Shown: positions 37,013 to 45,837 of the stretch, piece after piece
How positions within the stretch are numbered: position 1 is the first letter of the stretch
Layout: each line of letters opens with the position of its first letter
NCBI GenBank assembly: GCA_964450725.1
Contig: CAYVGO010000006.1
Location: 4,699 to 68,698, forward strand
DNA from: CAYVGO01 sp964450725
Lineage (GTDB): Bacteria > Bacteroidota > Bacteroidia > Bacteroidales > UBA932
Reading direction: 5' to 3'
Length of the DNA: 64,000 nucleotides
Position numbers and translations under genes: made by a program
The notes under the pieces: generated by a model
The model's input: the letters and a program-made list of their open reading frames with translations, nothing else
Databases searched by the model: none
What the model was told of the DNA's origin: nothing

Positions 37013-38539
37013 ATGGTCAACAAGTTACTGGCAACCTCTACCATACTTGCAGCACTTTCACCTGCAGCCACTGCCAACACCCAGAAACTACCCAACATCA
37101 TTATCATTAATGCCGATGATTTAGGTTATGGTGATATAAGTTGTAACGGCCATTGGAGCCGTGTACAAACACCCAATGTTGACAGGCTGGCACAAGAAGG
37201 AATAAGGTTTACAAACTTTCATGCTTGTGCGGCAACAAGTACCCCTTCACGCTTTAGCCTTCTTACCGGAAAATATGCATGGAGGGTTCGCGGCACAGGA
37301 GTAGCACCCGGAGATGCCGCAATGATTGTTACTCCGGAGATGAAGACACTCCCCGCCATGTTAAAGCGTGGAGGTTATACTACTGCCGCCGTCGGAAAGT
37401 GGCATTTGGGACTGGGAAGCGAAAGAGGAAAGCAGGAGTGGAACAGCCAAATCACTCCGGGATTGAAAGACATAGGATTTGATTATTCCTTTATTATGGC
37501 GGCAACCGGCGACCGTGTACCCTGTGTTTATATTGAAAACGGACGTGTTGTAAACCTTGACCTCAACGACCCCATTGAAGTAAGTTATACACAGCCTTAT
37601 CCCGGTGAACCTACGGGTAAAAACAACCCGGAGTTGTTAAAGTTACATCCCTCACACGGACACGACCAAGCACTTATTAATGGTATTAGCCGTATTGGCT
37701 ATATGAAAGGAGGTAAGAAAGCCTTATGGATTGATGAACAGATTGCCGACCGCATTACCGAAAAGGCCGTAGAGTTTATTACACAAAGTGCCCAAAGCCC
37801 ATTCTTTCTCTATTTTGCTACCAACGACATTCACGTACCCAGAGCACCGCATCAGCGATTTGCAGGAAAAAGCGGCATGGGTGCAAGAGGAGATGCCATT
37901 CTCTCTTTCGACTGGTCGGTAGGAGAAATACTGAGAGTATTAGAAAGGCTTGGACTTGCAGATAATACCCTGATTATCCTCACAAGCGATAACGGACCTG
38001 TTGTAGATGACGGCTACAAAGACCAGGCTGTAGAACTCTTAGGCAATCATAAGCCGTGGGGATTTATGAGAGGAGGAAAGTACAGCATCTTTGAAGCAGG
38101 GACAAGAGTACCAACTATAGCCCGCTGGAGCAAGCAGATTAAGGCAGGACAAACAAGTAATGCCCCCATGAGTCAGATAGATATATTTGCCACACTGGCA
38201 GCCGTAACACAACAACCACTGCTTACAGGGGAAGCACCCGACAGCCAAAACCATCTTAAAGCATTATCAGGTAAAGATAAGCAGGGACGTAAACATGTTA
38301 TAGAGCACGCCGGTACACATGCCATTACGGTCAAAGACTGGAAATACATTGTTCCTACTGATGGCGAAGCATATGATTCTTGGACAAATACAGAGTTAGG
38401 AAATAATGCTGTGCAGCAACTTTACTATCTCAAAGAAGATAGTGGTGAAAGAAAAAATGTTGCTGAACAGTATCCTGAAAAGGTAATTGAATTAGATAGA
38501 AAATTAAAATATTATCTTGACCATGATGATAACAAGTAA
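37013..38539 (+). CDS. Arylsulfatase, serine-type formylglycine motif
   Basis: Hydrolyses sulfate esters, probably in the periplasm. The protein has 508 residues, with a short signal peptide (LLATSTILAALSPAATAN). The metal site starts NADDLGYGD (Asp35, Asp36). The formylglycine signature is STPSRFSLLTG, with Ser76 where most sulfatases have Cys, so activation would need an anaerobic sulfatase-maturating enzyme; none is visible in the window. VGKWHLGLG, LTSDNGP and GGKYSIFEAGTRVP are further conserved blocks. S1 family membership is clear; the sulfated substrate is not. No SusC/SusD pair is near, so this is not a standard polysaccharide locus. Confidence 0.9.
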   Translation: MVNKLLATSTILAALSPAATANTQKLPNIIIINADDLGYGDISCNGHWSRVQTPNVDRLAQEGIRFTNFHACAATSTPSRFSLLTGKYAWRVRGTGVAPGDAAMIVTPEMKTLPAMLKRGGYTTAAVGKWHLGLGSERGKQEWNSQITPGLKDIGFDYSFIMAATGDRVPCVYIENGRVVNLDLNDPIEVSYTQPYPGEPTGKNNPELLKLHPSHGHDQALINGISRIGYMKGGKKALWIDEQIADRITEKAVEFITQSAQSPFFLYFATNDIHVPRAPHQRFAGKSGMGARGDAILSFDWSVGEILRVLERLGLADNTLIILTSDNGPVVDDGYKDQAVELLGNHKPWGFMRGGKYSIFEAGTRVPTIARWSKQIKAGQTSNAPMSQIDIFATLAAVTQQPLLTGEAPDSQNHLKALSGKDKQGRKHVIEHAGTHAITVKDWKYIVPTDGEAYDSWTNTELGNNAVQQLYYLKEDSGERKNVAEQYPEKVIELDRKLKYYLDHDDNK

Positions 38540-38559
38540 GCTTAGGTAATGAAGATGCT

Positions 38560-38937
38560 ATGATAAAGTACTTACTTATAGCATTAGGGTGGGTGAGTGT
38601 TTGTTTGGCAATACTTGGAGTTTTTCTGCCAATCCTTCCTACAACACCCTTCGTACTGTTAGCTTCTTATCTTTTTTACCGCAGTTCACCCAAAGCCCGA
38701 CAATGGCTTTTGCAACACCGCTACTTTGGAGTTATCTTAAAATCATATTACGAGCACCGGTCGATCCCTTTACGGATTAAGATTATTTCATTGTCTATCC
38801 TTTGGGTTACCATGATGATTAATATCCTTTTTCTTATTCCACTCTGGTGGGTAAACGTTTTACTGTTGTGTGTTTCAGTCGGGGTTACGATTCACATTGT
38901 GAAGTTTAAAACCTCAGGTAAAAATGAGAACCAATGA
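38560..38937 (+). CDS. DUF454 (YbaN-like) small membrane protein
   Basis: A 125-residue inner-membrane protein. LGVFLPILPTTPFVLLASYL is the DUF454 signature. Two further hydrophobic segments lie at about residues 75-92 and 95-112, and SSPKARQWLLQHRYFG, between the first and second, is conserved. Function is unknown. It begins 20 bp after the sulfatase and probably shares its transcript. Confidence 0.87.
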   Translation: MIKYLLIALGWVSVCLAILGVFLPILPTTPFVLLASYLFYRSSPKARQWLLQHRYFGVILKSYYEHRSIPLRIKIISLSILWVTMMINILFLIPLWWVNVLLLCVSVGVTIHIVKFKTSGKNENQ

Positions 38938-39066
38938 GTTATAAGGAAGATTTTTATTCCAAGTGCTCCTCTCAATCACACATCATTTCATTTCCTCTTT
39001 TGCACGGTTTTTGCTTTTAGGGTTGAACATAACTATTTTAGTAAACTAATATCAAATATATTAAGC

Positions 39067-41487
39067 ATGAGTAATACCTTATTATCTTTTTCTCCTTTAA
39101 GTGGTGATAGCAGCGGACGATTTATTCCTGTATTAGCAGAAGGAGATGAAGAAACATTAAAAAAAATTAAAGTACCTGAAGTTCTACCTATCTTAGCACT
39201 GCGTAATTCTATCTTTCTTCCAGGAGTGGTAGCCCCTATAAACATTGGCCGCGACCAGTCAGTAAAGTTAGTGAAAGATGCCTATAGCGATAATCGGGTG
39301 ATTGGCGCATTCATGCAATTTGATTCTCGTGATGACGATCCGGGCTTTGATGATTTACATTCCGTTGGTGTTGCTGCTAATATTTTGAATCTTTTAGAGA
39401 TGCCCGATGGCAGTACTACCGTGATTTTGCAAGCCACCAAGCGTATAAAAATGACAGAACTGGTAGATGATAAACCTTACTTAATTGCCAAAACTGAAAT
39501 ATACAGTGAGGTATATTCAAGAAAAACAAAGCAGTTTGACGGTTTGATAGAATCTATTAAAGATATAGCCTTAGAAATTATTAAACTCTCTCCGCATATC
39601 TCACCAGAAGCAGGGTTTGCTATCAAAAACATTGAAAGTAGAACATTTCTCATCAATTATATTGCCTCAAACTCCGAAATCAGCGGAGACTTGAAACAAG
39701 AACTTTTAGAAATCACAGAATACATCAATCGTTGCGAGCGATTACTGACAATTTTGATGAAAGAACGTAAGAGTTTGGAGATTAAACGTGATATCCAGTC
39801 TAAGGCTTATAAAGACATGGATAAGCAAAATCGAGAATACTTTTTACAACAGCAGATGAAAGCCATTCAAGATGAGTTGGGAGGTTCGGCAACAGATCAA
39901 GAAATGAATGCTATCAGAGAAAAGGCGAAAGAGAAAAAGTGGAATAAAACAGTAGGAGAGTATTTTGAAAAAGAGTTATTGAAGTTGCAGACCATGCGAC
40001 CATCCGGAGGTGAATACTCTTATCAATTAACCTATCTTCAAACATTGGTAGATTTGCCTTGGGGAGAATATACGGATGATAACTTAGATATTAATAATGC
40101 TCAGCAAATTTTAGATGCAGACCATTTCGGATTAGAAGATGTTAAAGAGCGTATTTTAGAACATTTATCGGTACTTAAATTGAAAAAAGGTTCTTTAAAA
40201 TCACCCATCATCTGTTTATATGGTCCTCCGGGTGTCGGTAAGACGTCGTTAGGAAAAAGTGTTGCACGAGCCTTAGGACGTGAGTATGGACGTATTGCCT
40301 TGGGAGGTTTACATGACGAGTCAGAAATCAGAGGACACCGAAGAACCTACATCGGTGCTATGCCCGGCAGAATTATACAGACCATCAGTAAATGTAAAAC
40401 ATCTAATCCTGTGATTGTTTTAGATGAAATTGACAAGGTAGGAAATGACTTTAGAGGAGACCCTTCTTCGGCTTTATTAGAGGTGCTTGACCCAGAGCAA
40501 AATACTGCATTTCATGACAACTATATTGATGTTGATTATGATTTATCAAAAGTATTATTTATCACAACGGCAAATAATCCGATGACCATATCTTCGGCAC
40601 TCAAAGACCGTATGGAAATGATTCCGGTAACAGGATATTCGGTAGAAGAAAAAATAGAAATTGCCAAACGACATATTTTACCCAAATTGTTATTAGAAAG
40701 CGGTGTGACAAAGAAGCAATTTACACTTAAAGATGCAACATTACAAAGCATTATTGAACTTTATACCCGTGAATCCGGAGTTAGAGGATTAGAGAAAAAG
40801 ATTTCAAAACTCATTCGCCACCGAGCCAAAGAAATTGCAACAGAAAACAAGTTTAAAGCCGAATTATCTAAAGCCGATGTACTGACAATTTTAGGTCCAA
40901 AAACTTTTAGTCAAGATAAAGTTTTAAGTAATCCTATGGTGGGAGTCGTTACAGGCTTGGCTTGGACTGAAGTCGGCGGTGAAATATTATTTGTAGAGGC
41001 AAGTTTACATAAAGGAAAAGGAAATATTGTCATCACCGGAAATCTTGGCGATGTAATGAAAGAGAGTGTCAGCATTGCTTATGATTACATTAAAGCACAT
41101 GCCTCAGATTTATCTATTGCCGAAACTATGTTTTCTGACTTTGATGTGCATGTTCATGTTCCGGAAGGCGCTATTCCTAAAGACGGTCCTTCGGCAGGCG
41201 TTGCGATGATTACGGCAATATGTTCTGCATTTACCGGAAAACCCGTAAAAAACCACATTGCCATGACGGGCGAAATTACTTTACGGGGACGTGTATTACC
41301 GGTGGGTGGAGTGAAAGAAAAAATATTGGCAGCAAAACGAGCAGGTGTTAAGCAAATTTTATTGTGTACGGAAAATCAAAAAGATATTGTTGATATAAAG
41401 AAGGAATATATTGCTGATGTAGATTTTCATTACGTAGAGCAGATGGATGAGGTATTAAAGTTTGCCATACAACCTATTAACCAATAG
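39067..41487 (+). CDS. lon: ATP-dependent protease Lon
   Basis: A cytoplasmic AAA+ serine protease for misfolded and regulatory proteins, 806 residues. The N-terminal LON substrate-binding domain covers about residues 35-240 (LPILALRNSIFLPGVVAPIN). The ATPase has Walker A GPPGVGKTSLGKS and Walker B VIVLDEIDKVG. The protease domain has the catalytic Ser in KDGPSAGVAMITA and the Lys in the following helix after GGVKEKILAAKRAG. Length and domains are standard. ribF starts 4 bp after the stop. Confidence 0.97.
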   Translation: MSNTLLSFSPLSGDSSGRFIPVLAEGDEETLKKIKVPEVLPILALRNSIFLPGVVAPINIGRDQSVKLVKDAYSDNRVIGAFMQFDSRDDDPGFDDLHSVGVAANILNLLEMPDGSTTVILQATKRIKMTELVDDKPYLIAKTEIYSEVYSRKTKQFDGLIESIKDIALEIIKLSPHISPEAGFAIKNIESRTFLINYIASNSEISGDLKQELLEITEYINRCERLLTILMKERKSLEIKRDIQSKAYKDMDKQNREYFLQQQMKAIQDELGGSATDQEMNAIREKAKEKKWNKTVGEYFEKELLKLQTMRPSGGEYSYQLTYLQTLVDLPWGEYTDDNLDINNAQQILDADHFGLEDVKERILEHLSVLKLKKGSLKSPIICLYGPPGVGKTSLGKSVARALGREYGRIALGGLHDESEIRGHRRTYIGAMPGRIIQTISKCKTSNPVIVLDEIDKVGNDFRGDPSSALLEVLDPEQNTAFHDNYIDVDYDLSKVLFITTANNPMTISSALKDRMEMIPVTGYSVEEKIEIAKRHILPKLLLESGVTKKQFTLKDATLQSIIELYTRESGVRGLEKKISKLIRHRAKEIATENKFKAELSKADVLTILGPKTFSQDKVLSNPMVGVVTGLAWTEVGGEILFVEASLHKGKGNIVITGNLGDVMKESVSIAYDYIKAHASDLSIAETMFSDFDVHVHVPEGAIPKDGPSAGVAMITAICSAFTGKPVKNHIAMTGEITLRGRVLPVGGVKEKILAAKRAGVKQILLCTENQKDIVDIKKEYIADVDFHYVEQMDEVLKFAIQPINQ

Positions 41488-41491
41488 GACA

Positions 41492-42415
41492 ATGGTATTT
41501 TGTGGACTTGAAGATATATACCAATGCTGTAAATCTTCGGTAGTCATTACTATCGGTAACTTTGACGGAGTACATAAAGGTCATCTTCATTTGTTATCGG
41601 TTTTACGTCAACAAGCCACAAAACATCAGGCTTCAAGTGTTGTGATTACTTTTGAACCTCACCCGAAAAAAGTTTTACGACCCGATATCCTCCACTATCG
41701 CCTTACATTACCGGATGAAAAGCGTTGGTTGATTGAAAAAGCAGGAGTAGATTGTTATGTTGAAATACCTTTTACTCCTCAATTTTCAAGTATAGGGTAT
41801 GATAAATTTCTCCAAACAATCATTGCCCAACCGCTACAATTAAAAGCATTATGTTTGGGTAAAGACCATAAGTTCGGCCGAGAAGGGGAGGGGACAATCA
41901 GTAAAGTCAACGATTTTTTAAAACCCTACCATGTCGATATTATTGAAGTTGAAGACATAACAACCAATCATCAAAAAGTTACTTCTACTGCCATTCGGGA
42001 GTTTATTTTGAAGGGCGACATTCCAAGTGCCAACCAACAATTGTCTGCCGATTATTCATTTAGAGGAACTGTGGTTACAGGTTCAAGTGTCGGCAGAACC
42101 ATAGGCTTTCCAACCGCAAATATTATTGTTTCTCCTGAAAAAATACTCCCTCCCAATGGTGTTTATGCCGTTCAGGTTATTGTAGATAATCAATCTTTAA
42201 AAGGCATGATGAATATCGGTCAACGTCCTACGGTAACCAATGAAAATAGAACGACGATAGAAGTACATATTTTTGATTTTAATAAAAATATGTATGGTCG
42301 CCAATTACAGATATTCCCTCTCCGATTTATACGTCCGGAACGTAAAATGCAATCGCTTGACGAGTTGAAAGAGCAGTTGACTAAAGATCGTGTAATGGCA
42401 TTACAATCTTGGTGA
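41492..42415 (+). CDS. ribF: Bifunctional riboflavin kinase/FAD synthetase
   Basis: Makes FMN and FAD. The protein has 307 residues from the ATG at 41492; a frame open further upstream overlaps lon and does not fit the family. The N-terminal nucleotidyltransferase has TIGNFDGVHKGHLHLL and the C-terminal kinase has VGRTIGFPTANI, then NGVYAVQV and GMMNIGQRPT. It is followed by a long tandem-repeat region and no evident terminator of ordinary type. Confidence 0.94.
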   Translation: MVFCGLEDIYQCCKSSVVITIGNFDGVHKGHLHLLSVLRQQATKHQASSVVITFEPHPKKVLRPDILHYRLTLPDEKRWLIEKAGVDCYVEIPFTPQFSSIGYDKFLQTIIAQPLQLKALCLGKDHKFGREGEGTISKVNDFLKPYHVDIIEVEDITTNHQKVTSTAIREFILKGDIPSANQQLSADYSFRGTVVTGSSVGRTIGFPTANIIVSPEKILPPNGVYAVQVIVDNQSLKGMMNIGQRPTVTNENRTTIEVHIFDFNKNMYGRQLQIFPLRFIRPERKMQSLDELKEQLTKDRVMALQSW

Positions 42416-42460
42416 TGGCAGTCATTTAATAAAATAAGATTTCGGTATCTCAGAATATTA

Positions 42461-42747
42461 GTCTGCCGACAGGTTTTTGGCTGTAGAGATCTCGGCAGAA
42501 TGTCTGCCGACAGGTTTTTGGCTGTAGAGATCTCGGCGGAATGTCTGCCGACAGGTTTTTGGCTGTAGAAGTCTCGGCGGAATGTCTGCCGACAGGTTTT
42601 TTGCTGTAGAGATCTCGGCGGAATGTCTGCCGACAGATTTTTGGCTGTAGAAGTCTCGGCGGAATGTCCGCCGACAGATTTTTGGCTGTAGAAGTCTCGG
42701 CGGAATGTCTGCCGACAGGTTTTTGGTTGTAGAGGTCTCGGCGGAAT
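42461..42747 (+). repeat. Seven tandem copies of a 41-bp unit
   Basis: Seven head-to-tail copies, each exactly 41 bp, beginning gtctgccgacagg and ending ctcggcggaat. Variation is confined to a few sites: t/c at unit position 4, g/a at 13, agat/aagt/aggt near 27-30, and g/a at 37. Every junction can fold as TCGGCrGA-ATG-TCyGCCGA, an 8-bp stem with a 3-nt loop. No spacers, so not a CRISPR. The unit length is not a multiple of three, so coding is unlikely even though leftward frames stay open. Confidence 0.92.
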
Positions 42748-42754
42748 GCCTGCG

Positions 42755-42808
42755 GAGACTTCTACAGCCAAAATATCTCAGCAACCCATTCGCCGATATT
42801 TCTACAAT
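42755..42808 (-). repeat. Inverted, decaying copies of the 41-bp unit
   Basis: Directly after the array, gagacttctacagccaaaa (42755-42773) is a perfect 19-nt reverse complement of the centre of units 3, 5 and 6. A second, degenerate inverted piece follows at 42788-42808 (attcgccgatatttctacaat). The array could therefore form a long stem with its own flank. Confidence 0.75.
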
Positions 42809-42926
42809 AGGGTTCAACTTCGCTCACCCTCCGGTTCTGAGAGTTTCTGAAAAAAATTAGTCGAATCGGTTATCGGTAATTCATTATTTTTCATTACTTT
42901 TACACCCGTTTTCAAAGAAATTTATC

Positions 42927-43871
42927 ATGAAAAAAAGGATATTGGTTACCGGCGGTGCAGGATTTATAGGCTCTCATTTATGTGAAAAATTATTATCAGA
43001 GGGGAATGAGGTTATTTGTGTCGATAATTTTTTTACGGGCAGTAAGGAAAATGTCGTACACTTATTAGATAATCCTTATTTCGAACTTGTTCGCCATGAT
43101 GTCTGCACACCCTATTTTGCAGAAGTCGATGAAATCTATAATTTGGCATGTCCGGCTTCTCCGATTCATTATAAATACAACGCTATCAAGACAATCAAAT
43201 GTTCTGTTATGGGAGCGATGAATATGTTAGGGTTGGCAAAACGTGTAAAAGCTAAAATTCTACAAGCTTCTACCAGTGAAGTGTACGGCGATCCACACCA
43301 GCACCCACAAACCGAGAGTTACTGGGGAAATGTTAATCCGATTGGCTCACGCTCTTGTTATGACGAAGGAAAGCGATGTGCAGAATCTTTGTTTATGAAT
43401 TACCACATTCAAAACGGCGTAAGAATAAAGATTGTCCGTATTTTTAATACTTACGGACCCAAAATGCACCCCAATGACGGACGGGTGGTCTCTAACTTTA
43501 TTGTACAAGCATTATCAGGTAAAGATATTACTATTTACGGCGACGGACAGCAAACTCGGAGTTTTCAGTATGTTGATGACTTGCTGTGCGGATTTGTGAA
43601 AATGATGAAAACCGATGACAAGGTGATAGGGCCTGTCAATTTAGGGAATCCCGGAGAGTTTACGATTCTGTCTTTAGCCCAAAAAATCATTGACCTTACG
43701 GGAAGTTCTTCCAAATTAATCTTTCTACCCCTCTCAGAAGATGACCCGATTCAACGTAAACCCGATATTACTAAAGCCAAAGAAGTTTTAGATTGGCAAC
43801 CCGTAGTGGCCTTAGAAGAAGGATTGCTAAAGACTATTCAATACTTCGATCATTTAAAGAGTAAAATGTAA
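42927..43871 (+). CDS. UDP-glucuronate decarboxylase (UDP-xylose synthase), SDR family
   Basis: Converts UDP-glucuronate to UDP-xylose for surface polysaccharide. The protein has 314 residues. The Rossmann motif GGAGFIGSH is at the N-terminus, and the catalytic Tyr-X3-Lys is in SRSCYDEGKRCAES. The preceding ASTSEVYGDPHQHPQTESYW and the NTYGPKMHPNDGRVVSNF segment are characteristic of UXS enzymes rather than of dTDP-glucose dehydratases. No other sugar-nucleotide gene is adjacent. It probably starts a new transcript after the repeat array, although no clear consensus promoter is visible. Confidence 0.9.
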   Translation: MKKRILVTGGAGFIGSHLCEKLLSEGNEVICVDNFFTGSKENVVHLLDNPYFELVRHDVCTPYFAEVDEIYNLACPASPIHYKYNAIKTIKCSVMGAMNMLGLAKRVKAKILQASTSEVYGDPHQHPQTESYWGNVNPIGSRSCYDEGKRCAESLFMNYHIQNGVRIKIVRIFNTYGPKMHPNDGRVVSNFIVQALSGKDITIYGDGQQTRSFQYVDDLLCGFVKMMKTDDKVIGPVNLGNPGEFTILSLAQKIIDLTGSSSKLIFLPLSEDDPIQRKPDITKAKEVLDWQPVVALEEGLLKTIQYFDHLKSKM

Positions 43872-43930
43872 AATGAAATACACTCTACTCTTTACTTTCT
43901 ACATTTTTCATTTTTAATTTCATAATCACT

Positions 43931-44782
43931 ATGTTTGCAAATACTCCTCCTCCCAAAAATTCATCCCCTCAATTTCCAGTTAAAACCCGTAATATTATTA
44001 TTTACGTGGGGATAGGTCTCTTTTTACTCATTATTAGTTTTCAAACCTTTAAAATTATCTCACCCGGTGAACGAGCGATTATTTTTCGTAAATATACTTC
44101 GGGATTAGATAAAGAAACTATTTTTGAACCCGGTATGCACATTGTCGCTCCGTTTAATGATTTTATTACTTACATTGTCAGAGAGCAAACCACCGAAGAA
44201 ACGATGGATGTTTTAGATAAAAACGGACTATCTATCAATGTACATGTATCAGTGAGGTTTAATCCTATCTATGACAAAATTCCAGCTCTACACGAACAAT
44301 TCGGGGTAGGGTACATTGAAACATTAGTTATACCCGAAATGCGTTCCTGTGCACGAAAAGTGATGGGTAGATTCTCTGCCGAAGAAATCTATTCAACCAA
44401 GCGAAAAGAAGTAGAAGATGCCATCGCTTATGAAACAGAAACTGTATTGGTGAAAAACTATGTTGAAATGAAGGCGCTTTTGATACGGTCTATTAATCTT
44501 CCAGAGCAAATCAAGAATGCAATTGAAAATAAACTCAAACAAGAACAGGAAGCTTTGGCTTATCAATTCAAGTTAGATCGAGAAAAAAGCGAAGCGGAAC
44601 GTATAGGAATTCAAGCTGAAGGTGAAGCTCGCGCCAATGCCATTATCAACGCAAGTTTAACACCGAATCTTTTAAAGATGAGAGGTATTGAAGCTACTTC
44701 TCAATTGTCAAATTCTCCAAATGCAAAAATTATAGTGATTGGCGGAAAAGACGGGCTGCCGTTGATTCTGGGTAATCAATAA
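43931..44782 (+). CDS. Prohibitin-family (SPFH/Band 7) membrane protein
   Basis: A 283-residue membrane-anchored SPFH protein. A Pro-rich start is followed by one membrane helix (IIIYVGIGLFLLIISFQTF, about residues 22-40). The SPFH domain (SPGERAIIFRKYTSG onward) covers about 45-215. A charged coiled coil, LKQEQEALAYQFKLDREKSE, follows with an Ala/Glu-rich stretch typical of prohibitins. Bacterial relatives form large ring assemblies and often modulate membrane proteases such as FtsH; the partner here is unknown. It starts 59 bp after the decarboxylase, and lpxK follows after 22 bp. Confidence 0.88.
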   Translation: MFANTPPPKNSSPQFPVKTRNIIIYVGIGLFLLIISFQTFKIISPGERAIIFRKYTSGLDKETIFEPGMHIVAPFNDFITYIVREQTTEETMDVLDKNGLSINVHVSVRFNPIYDKIPALHEQFGVGYIETLVIPEMRSCARKVMGRFSAEEIYSTKRKEVEDAIAYETETVLVKNYVEMKALLIRSINLPEQIKNAIENKLKQEQEALAYQFKLDREKSEAERIGIQAEGEARANAIINASLTPNLLKMRGIEATSQLSNSPNAKIIVIGGKDGLPLILGNQ

Positions 44783-44804
44783 GAATACGTAAGGATAACC
44801 ACTC

Positions 44805-45806
44805 ATGAAGTTTTTTCTATTTCTGTTTCTTTATCCTTTCAGTTGCCTTTTCGGATTAATACTCCGCGTGCGTCACTGTTTATATGACAAAAGGTGGATA
44901 GAAGTTTATAATCCAAAAACATTGACCGTTTGTGTCGGAAATCTAAGGGTTGGCGGAACAGGAAAAACGCCTCATGTAGAATACTTTATCAGATATTTTT
45001 TTCAAAAGAATTACAATGTCGCTTTACTATCTCGCGGTTATGGTCGAAAAACTAAAGGATACATTGAAGTCTTGGATTTTGATACTGCTGAAAAAGTCGG
45101 AGATGAGCCACTGCAAATAAAAAAAAAGTTTCCCAATATTGTAGTTTGCGTTTGTGAGAATCGGAAAAAAGGAATTGATATTATAGAAAAACAGTTTTCA
45201 CCCGATGTTATTTTATTGGATGATGCCATGCAACACAGAAAGGTAAAGGCTACAAAAACAGTGCTGTTAACGACATATTCAGACCCATATTTTCAAGATT
45301 ATTTATTGCCATGCGGACGTTTACGAGATGTTCGCAGTCGCAGTAAAGCGGCAGATTATGTTATTGTAACCAAAACACCGAACAATATTTCTAAAGAAAA
45401 TAAAACAGCGTTTCAGAGGAAAATAAAACTACAGCCGCATCAATCATTGTTGTTTTCATCTTATAAATATTTACCTCCAAAAAACTTATTGAATGAAGAT
45501 GTGGATTGGGAAAAAATATCTACGGCTATTGTTGTAAGTGCTATTGCCGAACCTCATCTTTTTGTGGAAGAAGTCCGTAAAAATTGTATAATCATGCAGA
45601 CAATGACTTTTGCTGACCATCACTCTTTTTCTATTCAAGAAGTAAAAATGTTTGTCAATCTTTTAACCCAACATCAGGATTTGTATTTAATTACTACGGA
45701 AAAAGATGCTCAAAGAGTTCTTTCACATACTTTGGATTGTGATATAAAAAAAAGAATGATTTATTTGCCGATTGAGGTAATAATCGAGAATGGATTTTAT
45801 ATTTAA
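44805..45806 (+). CDS. lpxK: Tetraacyldisaccharide 4'-kinase
   Basis: Phosphorylates the lipid A precursor DS-1-P at the 4' position to give lipid IVA, at the cytoplasmic face of the inner membrane. The protein has 333 residues. The N-terminal hydrophobic helix is FFLFLFLYPFSCLFGLIL. The P-loop VGNLRVGGTGKTPHVEYF lies at about residues 44-61, and LLSRGYGRKTKGY and VILLDDAMQHRKV are conserved catalytic blocks. Presence of lpxK and lptC shows that the cell makes and exports LPS. Confidence 0.94.
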   Translation: MKFFLFLFLYPFSCLFGLILRVRHCLYDKRWIEVYNPKTLTVCVGNLRVGGTGKTPHVEYFIRYFFQKNYNVALLSRGYGRKTKGYIEVLDFDTAEKVGDEPLQIKKKFPNIVVCVCENRKKGIDIIEKQFSPDVILLDDAMQHRKVKATKTVLLTTYSDPYFQDYLLPCGRLRDVRSRSKAADYVIVTKTPNNISKENKTAFQRKIKLQPHQSLLFSSYKYLPPKNLLNEDVDWEKISTAIVVSAIAEPHLFVEEVRKNCIIMQTMTFADHHSFSIQEVKMFVNLLTQHQDLYLITTEKDAQRVLSHTLDCDIKKRMIYLPIEVIIENGFYI

Positions 45807-45837
45807 AAATCAGGGTTAATAACAAATTAAATTATAT

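Noticed and set aside
42461..42747. CRISPR array
   Set aside because: Units are contiguous and near-identical with no unique spacers, and no cas gene is near.
42220..42817. Long leftward open frames across the 41-bp array (183 and 119 codons)
   Set aside because: The unit is 41 bp, so successive copies shift frame; the openness comes from a stop-poor repeat, and one frame also runs antisense into ribF. No start context or family resemblance.
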